8,750 nucleotides of DNA from JAJPJX01 sp964568355 (GTDB lineage Bacteria; Acidobacteriota; Terriglobia; Bryobacterales; Bryobacteraceae). The position numbers and the translations under genes are program-made. The notes beneath the pieces were generated by a model that saw only the letters and a list, made by a program, of their open reading frames with translations, did no database searches and had not been told where the DNA came from. The stretch spans positions 1-8,750 of the forward strand of contig CAZMRK010000005.1 of assembly GCA_964568355.1 (NCBI GenBank). Reading direction: 5' to 3'. Shown one piece after another: positions 1 to 6,631 of the stretch. The number at the start of each line of letters is the position of its first letter. The first letter of the stretch is position 1.

Positions 1-2727
1 ATTGCCGGTGAGCGACTTCATGTAATTTCCGAGTACCGTGATGATTTGCACTTCCAGGCGGTTCTCTCCGGCGGCCAATGCGGCGCCGATCGAGTATCGA
101 TGGCAGCCGTACCACTTCAGGCCCAGACTTCGCCCGTTGAGTGTCGCGTTGGAGATCCCGTTTACCGGCCCCAAATCCAGGAACGCCTGCCCGCCGGCGC
201 CGGACCCGGGAAAGGTGGTTCGGTAGATCGCGGTGCCGGCAAAGGAGCGCAGCGATTCGTCATCCCGGAAATCGATCAAGACGCGCAGGGTGCGCTGGCT
301 GCGGCTTCCGTCCACGTGGCGCAGTTCCAGTTGCCACGGCCCGGAGATCGGCACGGCGCCGGATTCCGAGGGCTGCGGGGACCGCTGCGCGGGCTGATCC
401 ATATCCGGCTCGAAAACCAGCAGCAGCGAACCACAGGGCTCGACGCGCACGTTGAGGCGATCCTTGCGCCCATCGAACGCGTATGGCCTGCGTTCGCCGG
501 TCTCCGGGTCCCACTGCCAGGGCGTTTTGCTGCCCGTGGCAAATTCGATTTCCGTCTCGATCTCGCGCTCCGGATCGGAATTCGCGAAGAAGAAAATCTC
601 ACGGCCGCCGGATCGCAGCGCGATCTGGCTGAGGTTGATGTCCGGCTGGGCGATGCGCAGGTAGGGCTGGATTCCGAAGCGCTGCTGAAGGCGTCCGTAC
701 CACGCCAGAATATCGTCGCCGGGCGGTTCGACCACCGCGCACCGCTGGCCATGGTCCCGCAGAATGCGCTCGGATGCGGCTTGTACTTCCGCATCGTTCG
801 CCTGGCGGTTCTGGAACCGCGGCGAGCGCGACGGAGCGTGGCGCAGAAAGAGGATGCGTCCGCCGCCGGCAGCCAGACGCTCCAGCGCTCGTGCCGTATC
901 CGGCTCGATGGTCCGCGCCTCCATGACGATCAGCGCGCCATAGCTGCGCCCGCGCACCGCCAGCCGCCCGGCCACGCACTTCGACTCCTGGAGCAGCTTC
1001 TCGTCAATGTAGTCGCATCCGCTGCCATTCTGGTGGATCGCTTCCCAGAGCTGATACTGGTAGGGCGGCATCCGAAGCACCGGAAACGGCTCGCGCTGCA
1101 TGCCGTGCGCCATCCACAGATCGGCGAACGGGTGCAGCACGGCCACCTCGGCCCGCGGATCGCAGTTTTGGAGCAAGGCCGAAAGCCGCGCCTTGTAGTC
1201 GGTAAAGCGCCGCACGAACGGCCACCACGGATTGCGCTCATTGAAGAACGTGCCGTAGCGGACCCACCCGGGAAACGGCGCCTCGGCCGGGCTGTAGTTG
1301 AAACCGTGAAAGATGGAATGCGTGACCCCGGAGAGGTTGCTCTGGTCGGCGCAATTCTTCAGGCTGGCAAGCGTGGCGTTGAACACCATGGAGGTATTCG
1401 TCACTTCTTCGCAGCTCACCAGCCGCTTCCCGGAAAATCGCGCCGCCGAAGCAACGAACTTATTGATCCCCGTCGGGGCGCGATGCTCCTTGGTTCCCAT
1501 CTGCGCGTTCATCCAGGTCTCGCATTCGGGAATATCGACCTCCCTGCTGCTCTCGAGCGGATGATACGCCGGGCCATAGGCCTGCACCCGCGACTTTACC
1601 CCATGCCGGGTGCACCACTCGCGGTACGTCCGGGTGAATCGTTCCGAAAAGAGTTCGATCTGCAGGGTGAGGAAATCGTAGCGGACCCGCTCCACCACTT
1701 CGCGCGCCGCGTCGCCCAGTTCGGCCTGATTCTGGTTCGCCGTGGGGTTGCCCATCTCTCCGGTCTTGAACAGCACGAAGGGCAAATACGGCAGCAGCGA
1801 ATAGCCGCGCCGCGCTTCGAATACCGGCAGCATATCGGCGCACCAGTTCGCTCCCTCCAGCTCCAGGCTGTCGCAGAACATCGCGCGGAACGACTTCCCG
1901 AGCGGACCCATGACGGGCTCGATTGCGCTCGACATTCGTTCCAGGTAACGCCCCACCGCCGGCCGGTCGAAATGATTGAGTACCGGGCCGTCCGCGCCGG
2001 GCGCCCCGTTGATCACCGCCTGGAATCCTCGCTGCTGCGCCAGGATGTAGAGGACATGCTCGCCCGCCGGAACGTCCAGCGAGAGCACTCCGCCGCGAAG
2101 CTGCGCGGTGACATCGGTGCCGGGAGCGAATGGTTCCATCCGTCGCGGTACCAGGCGCAGATACAGAATGCGCTTGTCGATGGACTTCCACTTGGAATGC
2201 AGCGTCAGTTCCGCATCGGCCAGCAGATCGCTCTCCGGAATCCGCACCGCGCCGGACCCGCTGAGGGGTCGCGTACCGAGAGCCAGAATGTGGGTCTGCT
2301 GTTCGCGCGTAAGGAACTGCCCGCCGAAAGGCCATCCGGACCCGACAATGCTGTCCACGATCATGCCGCGCTCGCGTGCGCCCCGAACGGCAGTCTGCAG
2401 CATTTCGATCCAAGGCTTGCTCAGCCATTCGATCTCGGGAATGCCCAGCGGATCGTCGGGATTGGGAAAGCGAATCGGGTTGACTTCCACGCCGCCGATC
2501 CCGGCGGCATGGAGCAGGTCCAGTTCGCGAAGGATTTCTTTTTCCGTCAGCTTGTCGCCGTTCCACCACCAGCGGACGAACGGCCGCGCCCCGGCCGGCG
2601 GTTGCTGAAACGCGCGAAACAGCGCGTCATTCCCCTCGCCGCGAACCATCTGCCAGGCCGGCAGAGCCGCAGCGACACCCTGGATCAGAGTGCGCCGGGT
2701 CAGACCACCCCTGTACTCGTTCTGCAT
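1..2727 (-). CDS. Tat-exported GH106-like glycoside hydrolase (alpha-L-rhamnosidase family), 3' end cut by window edge
   Basis: I translated 909 codons on the minus strand, from the ATG at 2727 to the left edge, with no stop. The N-terminus has a twin-arginine motif (TRRTLIQ, residues 10-16) and an Ala-rich stretch, so export is likely. The motif also supports this start, although no good Shine-Dalgarno precedes it. Residues 51-85 (VRWWWNG, then LHAAGIGGVEVNP) match the GH106 TIM-barrel opening. Further family-like blocks are FCDSLELEG (284-292), RVQAYG (380-385), SCEEVTNTS (438-446) and HSIFHGFNYSP (470-480). Glu440/Glu441 and the 286-291 acidic group are catalytic or metal-binding candidates, by inference. 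Residues 833-900 look like a GH2-type sugar-binding beta-sandwich (AIYRTTFP, LDLGPV, LNGRSLG, GENRLEV), so few residues are probably missing. GH106 enzymes release L-rhamnose from pectic and other polysaccharides. The exact substrate is unknown, and a related uncharacterised family remains possible. Confidence 0.85.
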   Translation of the reverse strand, partial: MQNEYRGGLTRRTLIQGVAAALPAWQMVRGEGNDALFRAFQQPPAGARPFVRWWWNGDKLTEKEILRELDLLHAAGIGGVEVNPIRFPNPDDPLGIPEIEWLSKPWIEMLQTAVRGARERGMIVDSIVGSGWPFGGQFLTREQQTHILALGTRPLSGSGAVRIPESDLLADAELTLHSKWKSIDKRILYLRLVPRRMEPFAPGTDVTAQLRGGVLSLDVPAGEHVLYILAQQRGFQAVINGAPGADGPVLNHFDRPAVGRYLERMSSAIEPVMGPLGKSFRAMFCDSLELEGANWCADMLPVFEARRGYSLLPYLPFVLFKTGEMGNPTANQNQAELGDAAREVVERVRYDFLTLQIELFSERFTRTYREWCTRHGVKSRVQAYGPAYHPLESSREVDIPECETWMNAQMGTKEHRAPTGINKFVASAARFSGKRLVSCEEVTNTSMVFNATLASLKNCADQSNLSGVTHSIFHGFNYSPAEAPFPGWVRYGTFFNERNPWWPFVRRFTDYKARLSALLQNCDPRAEVAVLHPFADLWMAHGMQREPFPVLRMPPYQYQLWEAIHQNGSGCDYIDEKLLQESKCVAGRLAVRGRSYGALIVMEARTIEPDTARALERLAAGGGRILFLRHAPSRSPRFQNRQANDAEVQAASERILRDHGQRCAVVEPPGDDILAWYGRLQQRFGIQPYLRIAQPDINLSQIALRSGGREIFFFANSDPEREIETEIEFATGSKTPWQWDPETGERRPYAFDGRKDRLNVRVEPCGSLLLVFEPDMDQPAQRSPQPSESGAVPISGPWQLELRHVDGSRSQRTLRVLIDFRDDESLRSFAGTAIYRTTFPGSGAGGQAFLDLGPVNGISNATLNGRSLGLKWYGCHRYSIGAALAAGENRLEVQIITVLGNYMKSLTGN

Positions 2728-2828
2728 ATATCTAGGCGCTGCAAGCGGAACGGCACATCCGCCCTCGCGCACCGCTTATGATAGCGCCGGTTGCGGAACC
2801 AATCTATTGCGGACCATGAGTAGAATGA

Positions 2829-2842
2829 GGGACCCCGGTCCC
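2829..2842. repeat. small GC-rich inverted repeat
   Basis: GGGACC and GGTCCC form perfect 6-bp arms around a CC loop. The repeat sits just beside a larger compound palindrome. Read from the minus strand, both lie downstream of hypE. No T-run follows, so it does not look like an intrinsic terminator. Confidence 0.5.
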
Positions 2843-2851
2843 GGTGGGGCG

Positions 2852-2895
2852 GGCTTCAGCCGGCGCGCCGGTTTGAACCGGCGCCACCGGAAGCC
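2852..2895. repeat. compound palindrome, REP-like intergenic element
   Basis: Outer arms GGCTTC (2852-2857) and GAAGCC (2890-2895) enclose a perfect 9-bp inverted repeat, GCGCCGGTT (2865-2873) and AACCGGCGC (2876-2884), with a 2-nt TG loop. CCGG tetramers occur at 2860, 2868, 2878 and 2887. The core GGGCTTCAGCC next to a GC-rich hairpin resembles the short palindromic intergenic repeats scattered through many GC-rich genomes. That class assignment is inference, since only one copy is visible. For hypE transcripts this would be a stable 3' stem-loop, possibly protecting the mRNA end. Confidence 0.55.
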
Positions 2896-2972
2896 GCGGC
2901 GATCTCGGCCTGCAACAGCGCCGTTCCTACGCGAGACGCCACGACGGTGCGCGAGACCTTGGCGAGGCTAGC

Positions 2973-4019
2973 TCAGCAGATCCGCGGCAACTGTTCGCCG
3001 AACGGCAGATCCACCACCCGCGTCCCCCCGATCTCGGTCCGCAGCAGCACCATGCCGGCGTGAGCTTCCACCGCCGTGCCGATGATCGCAGCGTCCCGGC
3101 CCTCCGGCCGGCGTCGCATCGCCGCCAGCACTGCCTCGGCGTCGTCCGCGCGAACGAACGCGACCAGTTTGCCTTCGTTTGCCACAAATAGCGGGTCGAG
3201 CCCCAACAGCTCGCAAGCGGCCCGCACCTCGTCACGTACGGGGATGGCGCGGCCTTCAATCTCTACACCCACTCGCGATGCCGATGCCATCTCGCACAGC
3301 GACGTGCCCAGGCCGCCACGCGTAGGATCGCGCAGGGCATGAATTTCACCCGCGGCGATCATCGCCTCCACCAGGCGGTGGAGCGGCGCCGTATCCGAAA
3401 CGATAGCGCCTTCGAACTCCAGGCCCTCCCGCTGCGACATTACCGCCATTCCGTGATCGCCGATCGTGCCGCTGAGCAGCACGCGGTCCCCCGGGCGGAT
3501 GTTCGATGCCGAAATCGCGACTCCTCCCGGCACTACGCCGACGCCCGCCGTCGTCACGAACAACCGGTCGGCCGCGCCCCGGTGCACCACCTTGGTGTCG
3601 CCGGTAACAATGACCGCGCCGGCAGCCTCGGCGGCCCGCGCCATCGACGCCGTTACGCGCCCCAACTCCTCCAGCGGCAGCCCCTCCTCCAGAATGAACG
3701 CGGCGGACAGATAGAGCGGCCGGGCGCCGCTCATCGCCAGATCGTTCACTGTCCCGTTCACCGCCAGCGCGCCGATATCCCCGCCCGGGAAAAACAGCGG
3801 CGTCACCACGAACGAGTCCGTCGTAAAGGCCAGGCGCCCCGCGCTCACCGGGAATACCGCCTGGTCGTCGAGCTTGCGCAATAGAGGATTGTCGAAATCC
3901 TTGAGGAAGATCTCGCGAATCAACTGGGCGCTCAGCTTGCCGCCGCTGCCGTGCCCCAGAACCACAGTCTTGCGATCCGCGATCGGCAGCGGGCAGGAGA
4001 GCGTGAATTCCTTAGCCAT
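2973..4019 (-). CDS. hypE: hydrogenase maturation protein HypE (carbamoyl dehydratase)
   Basis: The product has 348 residues, the usual HypE length, in the PurM/SelD (AIR synthase) fold. HypE dehydrates the carbamoyl group placed by HypF on its C-terminal cysteine, with ATP hydrolysis, giving the thiocyanate that donates the CN ligands of the [NiFe] site. Visible motifs are HGSGG (23-27), VNDLAMSGA (91-99), GDTKVV (140-145), RDPTRGGLGT (230-239), NEGKL (281-285) and the diagnostic C-terminus PRIC, with Cys348 as the last residue. The ATG lies inside the end of hypD (8-nt overlap) without a clear ribosome site, so translational coupling is likely. It is cytoplasmic and the last gene of the hypCDE operon. 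All key residues are present and it looks intact. Confidence 0.97.
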   Translation of the reverse strand: MAKEFTLSCPLPIADRKTVVLGHGSGGKLSAQLIREIFLKDFDNPLLRKLDDQAVFPVSAGRLAFTTDSFVVTPLFFPGGDIGALAVNGTVNDLAMSGARPLYLSAAFILEEGLPLEELGRVTASMARAAEAAGAVIVTGDTKVVHRGAADRLFVTTAGVGVVPGGVAISASNIRPGDRVLLSGTIGDHGMAVMSQREGLEFEGAIVSDTAPLHRLVEAMIAAGEIHALRDPTRGGLGTSLCEMASASRVGVEIEGRAIPVRDEVRAACELLGLDPLFVANEGKLVAFVRADDAEAVLAAMRRRPEGRDAAIIGTAVEAHAGMVLLRTEIGGTRVVDLPFGEQLPRIC

Positions 4020-5112
4020 GCCGCACCAGGTGGCGTCCGAAGTGGTAGTAGGCCGCGCAGGCGCCCTCAGCCGAGACCATAGTGGCGCCCAGCGGCGTCT
4101 CGGGGGTGCACGAGGTGCCGAAGGCCGGGCAGTCGCGCGGCTTCTTTACACCCCGCAGCACCAGGCCGCTGATGCACTCCGCCGGCTCTTGCGGCTGGAT
4201 GCCGTCTACCGCGAAGCGCTGCTCCGCGTCGTAGGCGCGGAATTCCTCCCGCAGCCGCAACCCGCTCCGGGGTATCCTGCCGATGCCGCGCCAGGCGCGG
4301 TCGCACACTTCGAAGACGCGCCCGATCCTCTCCCGCGCCGGCTGGTTGCCCTCCGCCGTCACCGCGCGCGCGTACTGGTTTTCCACCTCCGCCCTGCCCT
4401 GTTCTAGCTGGCGCACCGCCAGCAGGATGCCTTCCAGCAGGTCCAGGGGCTCGAACCCCGTGATCACAATCGGCACGTGGTAGCGGGCGGCCAGCGGCGC
4501 GTACTCCTGCCAGCCCATCACCGCGCAGACATGCCCCGGCCCCAGGAACGCCTGCACCCGGTTGCCGGGCGATTCCAGAATGCCCTCGATCGCCGGCGGC
4601 ACCAGTACCTGTGAGACCAGCATCGAGAAATTCGTCAACCCCTGGGAGCGCGCCTGCCATACGGCCATGGCGTTGGCCGGGGCCGTGGTTTCGAAGCCCA
4701 CGGCGAAAAATACCACCTGCTTTTCCGGATTGGCCCGCGCCAGCTTCAGGCAATCCAGCGGCGAATAAACCACGCGCACGTCCCCGCCCTCCGCCTGGAC
4801 CTGGAACAGGTCGCCGCGCGAACCGGGCACGCGCAGCATATCGCCGAAGGAGCAGAACATCACCTCCGGCCGCCGCGCGATGGCGTGAGCGCGATCCAGC
4901 ATTTCGAGCGGAGTCACGCAAACCGGACAGCCAGGGCCATGCACCAGCTCGATCGGTGCCGGCAGTAGCTCGTCCAGCCCATATTTGACGATAGAGTGGG
5001 TCTGGCCTCCGCAGACTTCCATCAGCACCGCCGGACGCGTGACGGTGCGCTGCAGTTGGCCGATCAGCTTTTCCGCCAGCGCCGGGTCGCGGTATTCGTC
5101 AAGGTACTTCAC
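4012..5112 (-). CDS. hypD: hydrogenase maturation protein HypD (Fe(CN)2CO assembly scaffold)
   Basis: The product has 366 residues, typical for HypD. With HypC it carries the iron on which the two cyanide ligands and CO are assembled, and HypE supplies the cyanides. CGGQTH (34-39) contains the essential Cys34. GPGCPVC (59-65) and GFETTAP (139-145) are the other signature motifs. Cys313, Cys328, Cys335 and Cys352 in the C-terminal part (CxxGLVLRG, DCPAFGTSC, MVSAEGAC) match the [4Fe-4S] ligands. I chose the GTG at 5112 because VKYLDEYRD aligns with the family start and GGGGGAGG sits 5 nt upstream. An ATG at 5226 would add a non-homologous extension read through hypC. The frame overlaps hypC by 14 nt and hypE by 8 nt. 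Confidence 0.97.
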   Translation of the reverse strand: MKYLDEYRDPALAEKLIGQLQRTVTRPAVLMEVCGGQTHSIVKYGLDELLPAPIELVHGPGCPVCVTPLEMLDRAHAIARRPEVMFCSFGDMLRVPGSRGDLFQVQAEGGDVRVVYSPLDCLKLARANPEKQVVFFAVGFETTAPANAMAVWQARSQGLTNFSMLVSQVLVPPAIEGILESPGNRVQAFLGPGHVCAVMGWQEYAPLAARYHVPIVITGFEPLDLLEGILLAVRQLEQGRAEVENQYARAVTAEGNQPARERIGRVFEVCDRAWRGIGRIPRSGLRLREEFRAYDAEQRFAVDGIQPQEPAECISGLVLRGVKKPRDCPAFGTSCTPETPLGATMVSAEGACAAYYHFGRHLVRHG

Positions 5113-5371
5113 CCGGACCTCCCCCGCCCTGCGGCTGGCCGTCGGCGGCTTCTCCCATCCGGCGCAATAGATCGAGCGTGCGCGCCGCCTCCTCGGCATC
5201 CACGCGGCTGATGGCGAAGCCCACATGAACCATCACGTAGTCGCCCACCTCAGCCTCCGGCACGTACTCCATACAGGCCTCCCGCCGGATTCCGGCGAAA
5301 TCCACGGTGGCCATCCGGATGCCCGCGCTCTCTCGCAGCTCCAGGATCTTCCCAGGTACGGCGAGGCACAT
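5099..5371 (-). CDS. hypC: hydrogenase maturation chaperone HypC/HybG family
   Basis: This 90-residue protein opens with MCLAVPGKI, the hallmark of HypC/HybG chaperones. Cys2 is the residue that binds the iron complex and contacts the HypD cysteine and the large-subunit precursor. The OB-fold-like body (residues 1-60) includes VDFAGIRREACMEYVP and VGDYVMVHVGFAISRVDAEEA, both typical. The last 15 residues are Gly/Pro-rich and look like an unconserved tail. The start is the ATG at 5371, because methionine must directly precede Cys2. The minus-strand AAGG at 5380-5377 lies 5 nt upstream and is a modest ribosome site. It is the first gene of a hypC-hypD-hypE operon and diverges from the PLP-enzyme gene across 43 bp. 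Confidence 0.96.
   Translation of the reverse strand: MCLAVPGKILELRESAGIRMATVDFAGIRREACMEYVPEAEVGDYVMVHVGFAISRVDAEEAARTLDLLRRMGEAADGQPQGGGGPGEVP
5118..5125 (-). promoter_or_regulatory. strong ribosome binding site fixing the hypD GTG start
   Basis: GGGGGAGG on the minus strand lies 5 nt before the GTG at 5112, within the 3' end of hypC. It is the best Shine-Dalgarno in the window and decides against the upstream ATG at 5226. Confidence 0.75.
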
Positions 5372-5398
5372 TCCGACCTTATGGTAGCAGCCTTCGAC

Positions 5399-5407
5399 GT
5401 ATAATAC
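5399..5407. promoter_or_regulatory. symmetric -10 element, candidate bidirectional promoter
   Basis: The 9-bp palindrome GTATAATAC reads TATAAT on the plus strand (5400-5405) and TATTAT on the minus strand (5406-5401). On the minus strand it would start hypC transcripts near 5394 with a leader of about 23 nt carrying AAGG. On the plus strand it would start transcripts near 5412, only about 3 nt before the ATG at 5415. Neither strand shows a good -35 hexamer. That bacterial promoters with symmetric -10 sequences can fire in both directions is known; its use here is inference. Confidence 0.5.
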
Positions 5408-5414
5408 CCCCATC

Positions 5415-6620
5415 ATGAAGACAACCCGCAGGAGCCTGCTTCAGAGCGCCGCCGCCACGCCTCTTTTCGCCCGTCCCGAAAAACCCCGGCACAATCCGGG
5501 CAAAGGCGTCTATGACGAGCTGGGCATCCGCCCGGTGATCAATTTCCGCGGCACGCACACGGTCATCGGCGCCTCCAAGGTCTGGCCCGAAATCCATCAG
5601 GCGATGACTGAAGCTTCGCGGCACTATGTCGACCTGGAAGAACTGCAGGACAAGGTGGGAGCCCGCCTGGCCGCCCTGATCGGCACACCCGCCGCCATGG
5701 TCACCACCGGCACTGCCGGAGCCATGGCCGTAGGCACCTGCGCCTGCCTCACCGGCCCCGATGCGAAAAAGGTCCGCCAGTTGCCGGACCTGGAGGGGAT
5801 GAAGACCGAGGCCGTCATCCAGAAGGTCCACCGCAACGTCTACGATCACGCCGTGCGCATGTCCGGCGTCAAAATTGTCGAAGTGGAGACCCGCGAGCAG
5901 CTTCAGAACGCGCTAAGTGAGCGGACCGCGCTGATGTATTACCTGGGGGGTTCTTCGGGCGACTGGGCCTACGAAACACCGGTCCAGCTTCCGGACTGCC
6001 TGGAGATCGCCCATAAAGCCGGCGTGCCGGTGATGGTGGATGCCGCCAACATGCTGCCGCCCTGGGAAAACATCCGCAAACTCGCCGCGCTCGGCACCGA
6101 CCTGATCTGCGTGAGCGGCGGCAAGCATATGCGCGGCCCGCAATGTTCCGGCATTCTGGCCGGCCGCCAGGACCTGGTCGCCGCCGCTCGCCTCAACATG
6201 AATCCGCACTCCGATGCCCAGGGACGGCCGATGAAAGTGGGCCGCGAAGAAATCATCGGCCTGTGGCTCTCGGCGGAAAAATACGCCAGGCTGGATTTCG
6301 AGGCGATCGACCGGGAGTGCCAGGCCCAGGCCGAGTATCTCCAGCGTGAGCTCGCCAAAATCCCCGGCCTCCGGCTCTCTTTCGCTCCCCACGACCGTAC
6401 GCGCAAGGTCCACCGCCTGGTCGTCGATTGGGATGAAAAGGCCATGGGCCTGACCGGCCGCGAGTGCGAGCAAAAGCTCCTCGAGGGCGAGCCCCGGATC
6501 GCCGTGCTCCGCGATAAAGGCCACCAGTTGGTCTTTACCGTCTTCATGAACGACCCGGGGGACGAAAAACTGGCCGCCCGCCGCATGAAGGAGATCTTCG
6601 CCTCCACGCGCCGCGCTTAG
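5415..6620 (+). CDS. SelA/DgaE-like PLP-dependent enzyme with Tat-type leader
   Basis: The 401-residue product belongs to fold-type I PLP enzymes of the SelA-like group (COG1921), which includes D-glucosaminate-6-phosphate ammonia-lyase. VYDELGIRPVINFRGTHT (32-49) is the usual family start. TTGTAGAM (97-104) is the phosphate-binding loop. VMVDAAN (206-212) holds Asp209, expected to contact the pyridine nitrogen. SGGKHMRGPQ (234-243) holds Lys237, the expected Schiff-base lysine. The first 20 residues (TRRSLLQ, then Ala-rich, ending LFA) form a twin-arginine-type leader absent from cytoplasmic relatives, so export with bound cofactor is likely. No Shine-Dalgarno precedes the ATG, and a TATAAT ends 9 nt before it, suggesting leaderless translation. 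The substrate is unknown; an amino acid or amino sugar is plausible. It is not a selenocysteine synthase, since no sel gene is nearby. It ends 11 bp from the convergent fucosidase. Confidence 0.85.
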   Translation: MKTTRRSLLQSAAATPLFARPEKPRHNPGKGVYDELGIRPVINFRGTHTVIGASKVWPEIHQAMTEASRHYVDLEELQDKVGARLAALIGTPAAMVTTGTAGAMAVGTCACLTGPDAKKVRQLPDLEGMKTEAVIQKVHRNVYDHAVRMSGVKIVEVETREQLQNALSERTALMYYLGGSSGDWAYETPVQLPDCLEIAHKAGVPVMVDAANMLPPWENIRKLAALGTDLICVSGGKHMRGPQCSGILAGRQDLVAAARLNMNPHSDAQGRPMKVGREEIIGLWLSAEKYARLDFEAIDRECQAQAEYLQRELAKIPGLRLSFAPHDRTRKVHRLVVDWDEKAMGLTGRECEQKLLEGEPRIAVLRDKGHQLVFTVFMNDPGDEKLAARRMKEIFASTRRA

Positions 6621-6631
6621 GAAATAGCGGC

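Larger units (their letters stand above)
2728..2972. other. intergenic gap between hypE and the GH106-like gene
   Basis: This 245-bp gap separates two minus-strand genes. I found no convincing small gene in it. It holds two GC-rich palindromes, listed separately. On the minus strand a TATCAT hexamer at 2783-2778 differs from the -10 consensus at one base and would give a leader of about 44 nt for the GH106-like gene. No good -35 box accompanies it, so this is a weak promoter candidate. The gap suggests the GH106-like gene has its own promoter and is not part of the hyp operon. Confidence 0.5.

Noticed and set aside
46..2781. Plus-strand 911-residue open frame as a real gene
   Set aside because: It is the codon-aligned reverse complement of the GH106-like gene, has no recognisable domain and is rich in Arg, Pro and His, as expected for an antisense shadow.
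4012..5226. Longer HypD starting at the ATG at 5226
   Set aside because: The extra 38 residues are hypC read in another frame. The GTG at 5112 has a strong Shine-Dalgarno and matches the family start.
5099..5416. Longer HypC starting at 5416 (MMGVLYVEG...)
   Set aside because: HypC function requires Cys as residue 2, which only the ATG at 5371 gives. The extension also runs through the divergent promoter.
2973..6620. A selenium pathway, because the PLP enzyme is SelA-like and HypE shares the SelD fold
   Set aside because: HypE has the PRIC terminus and sits with hypC and hypD. The PLP enzyme has an export leader. No selB, selC or in-frame UGA context is visible.
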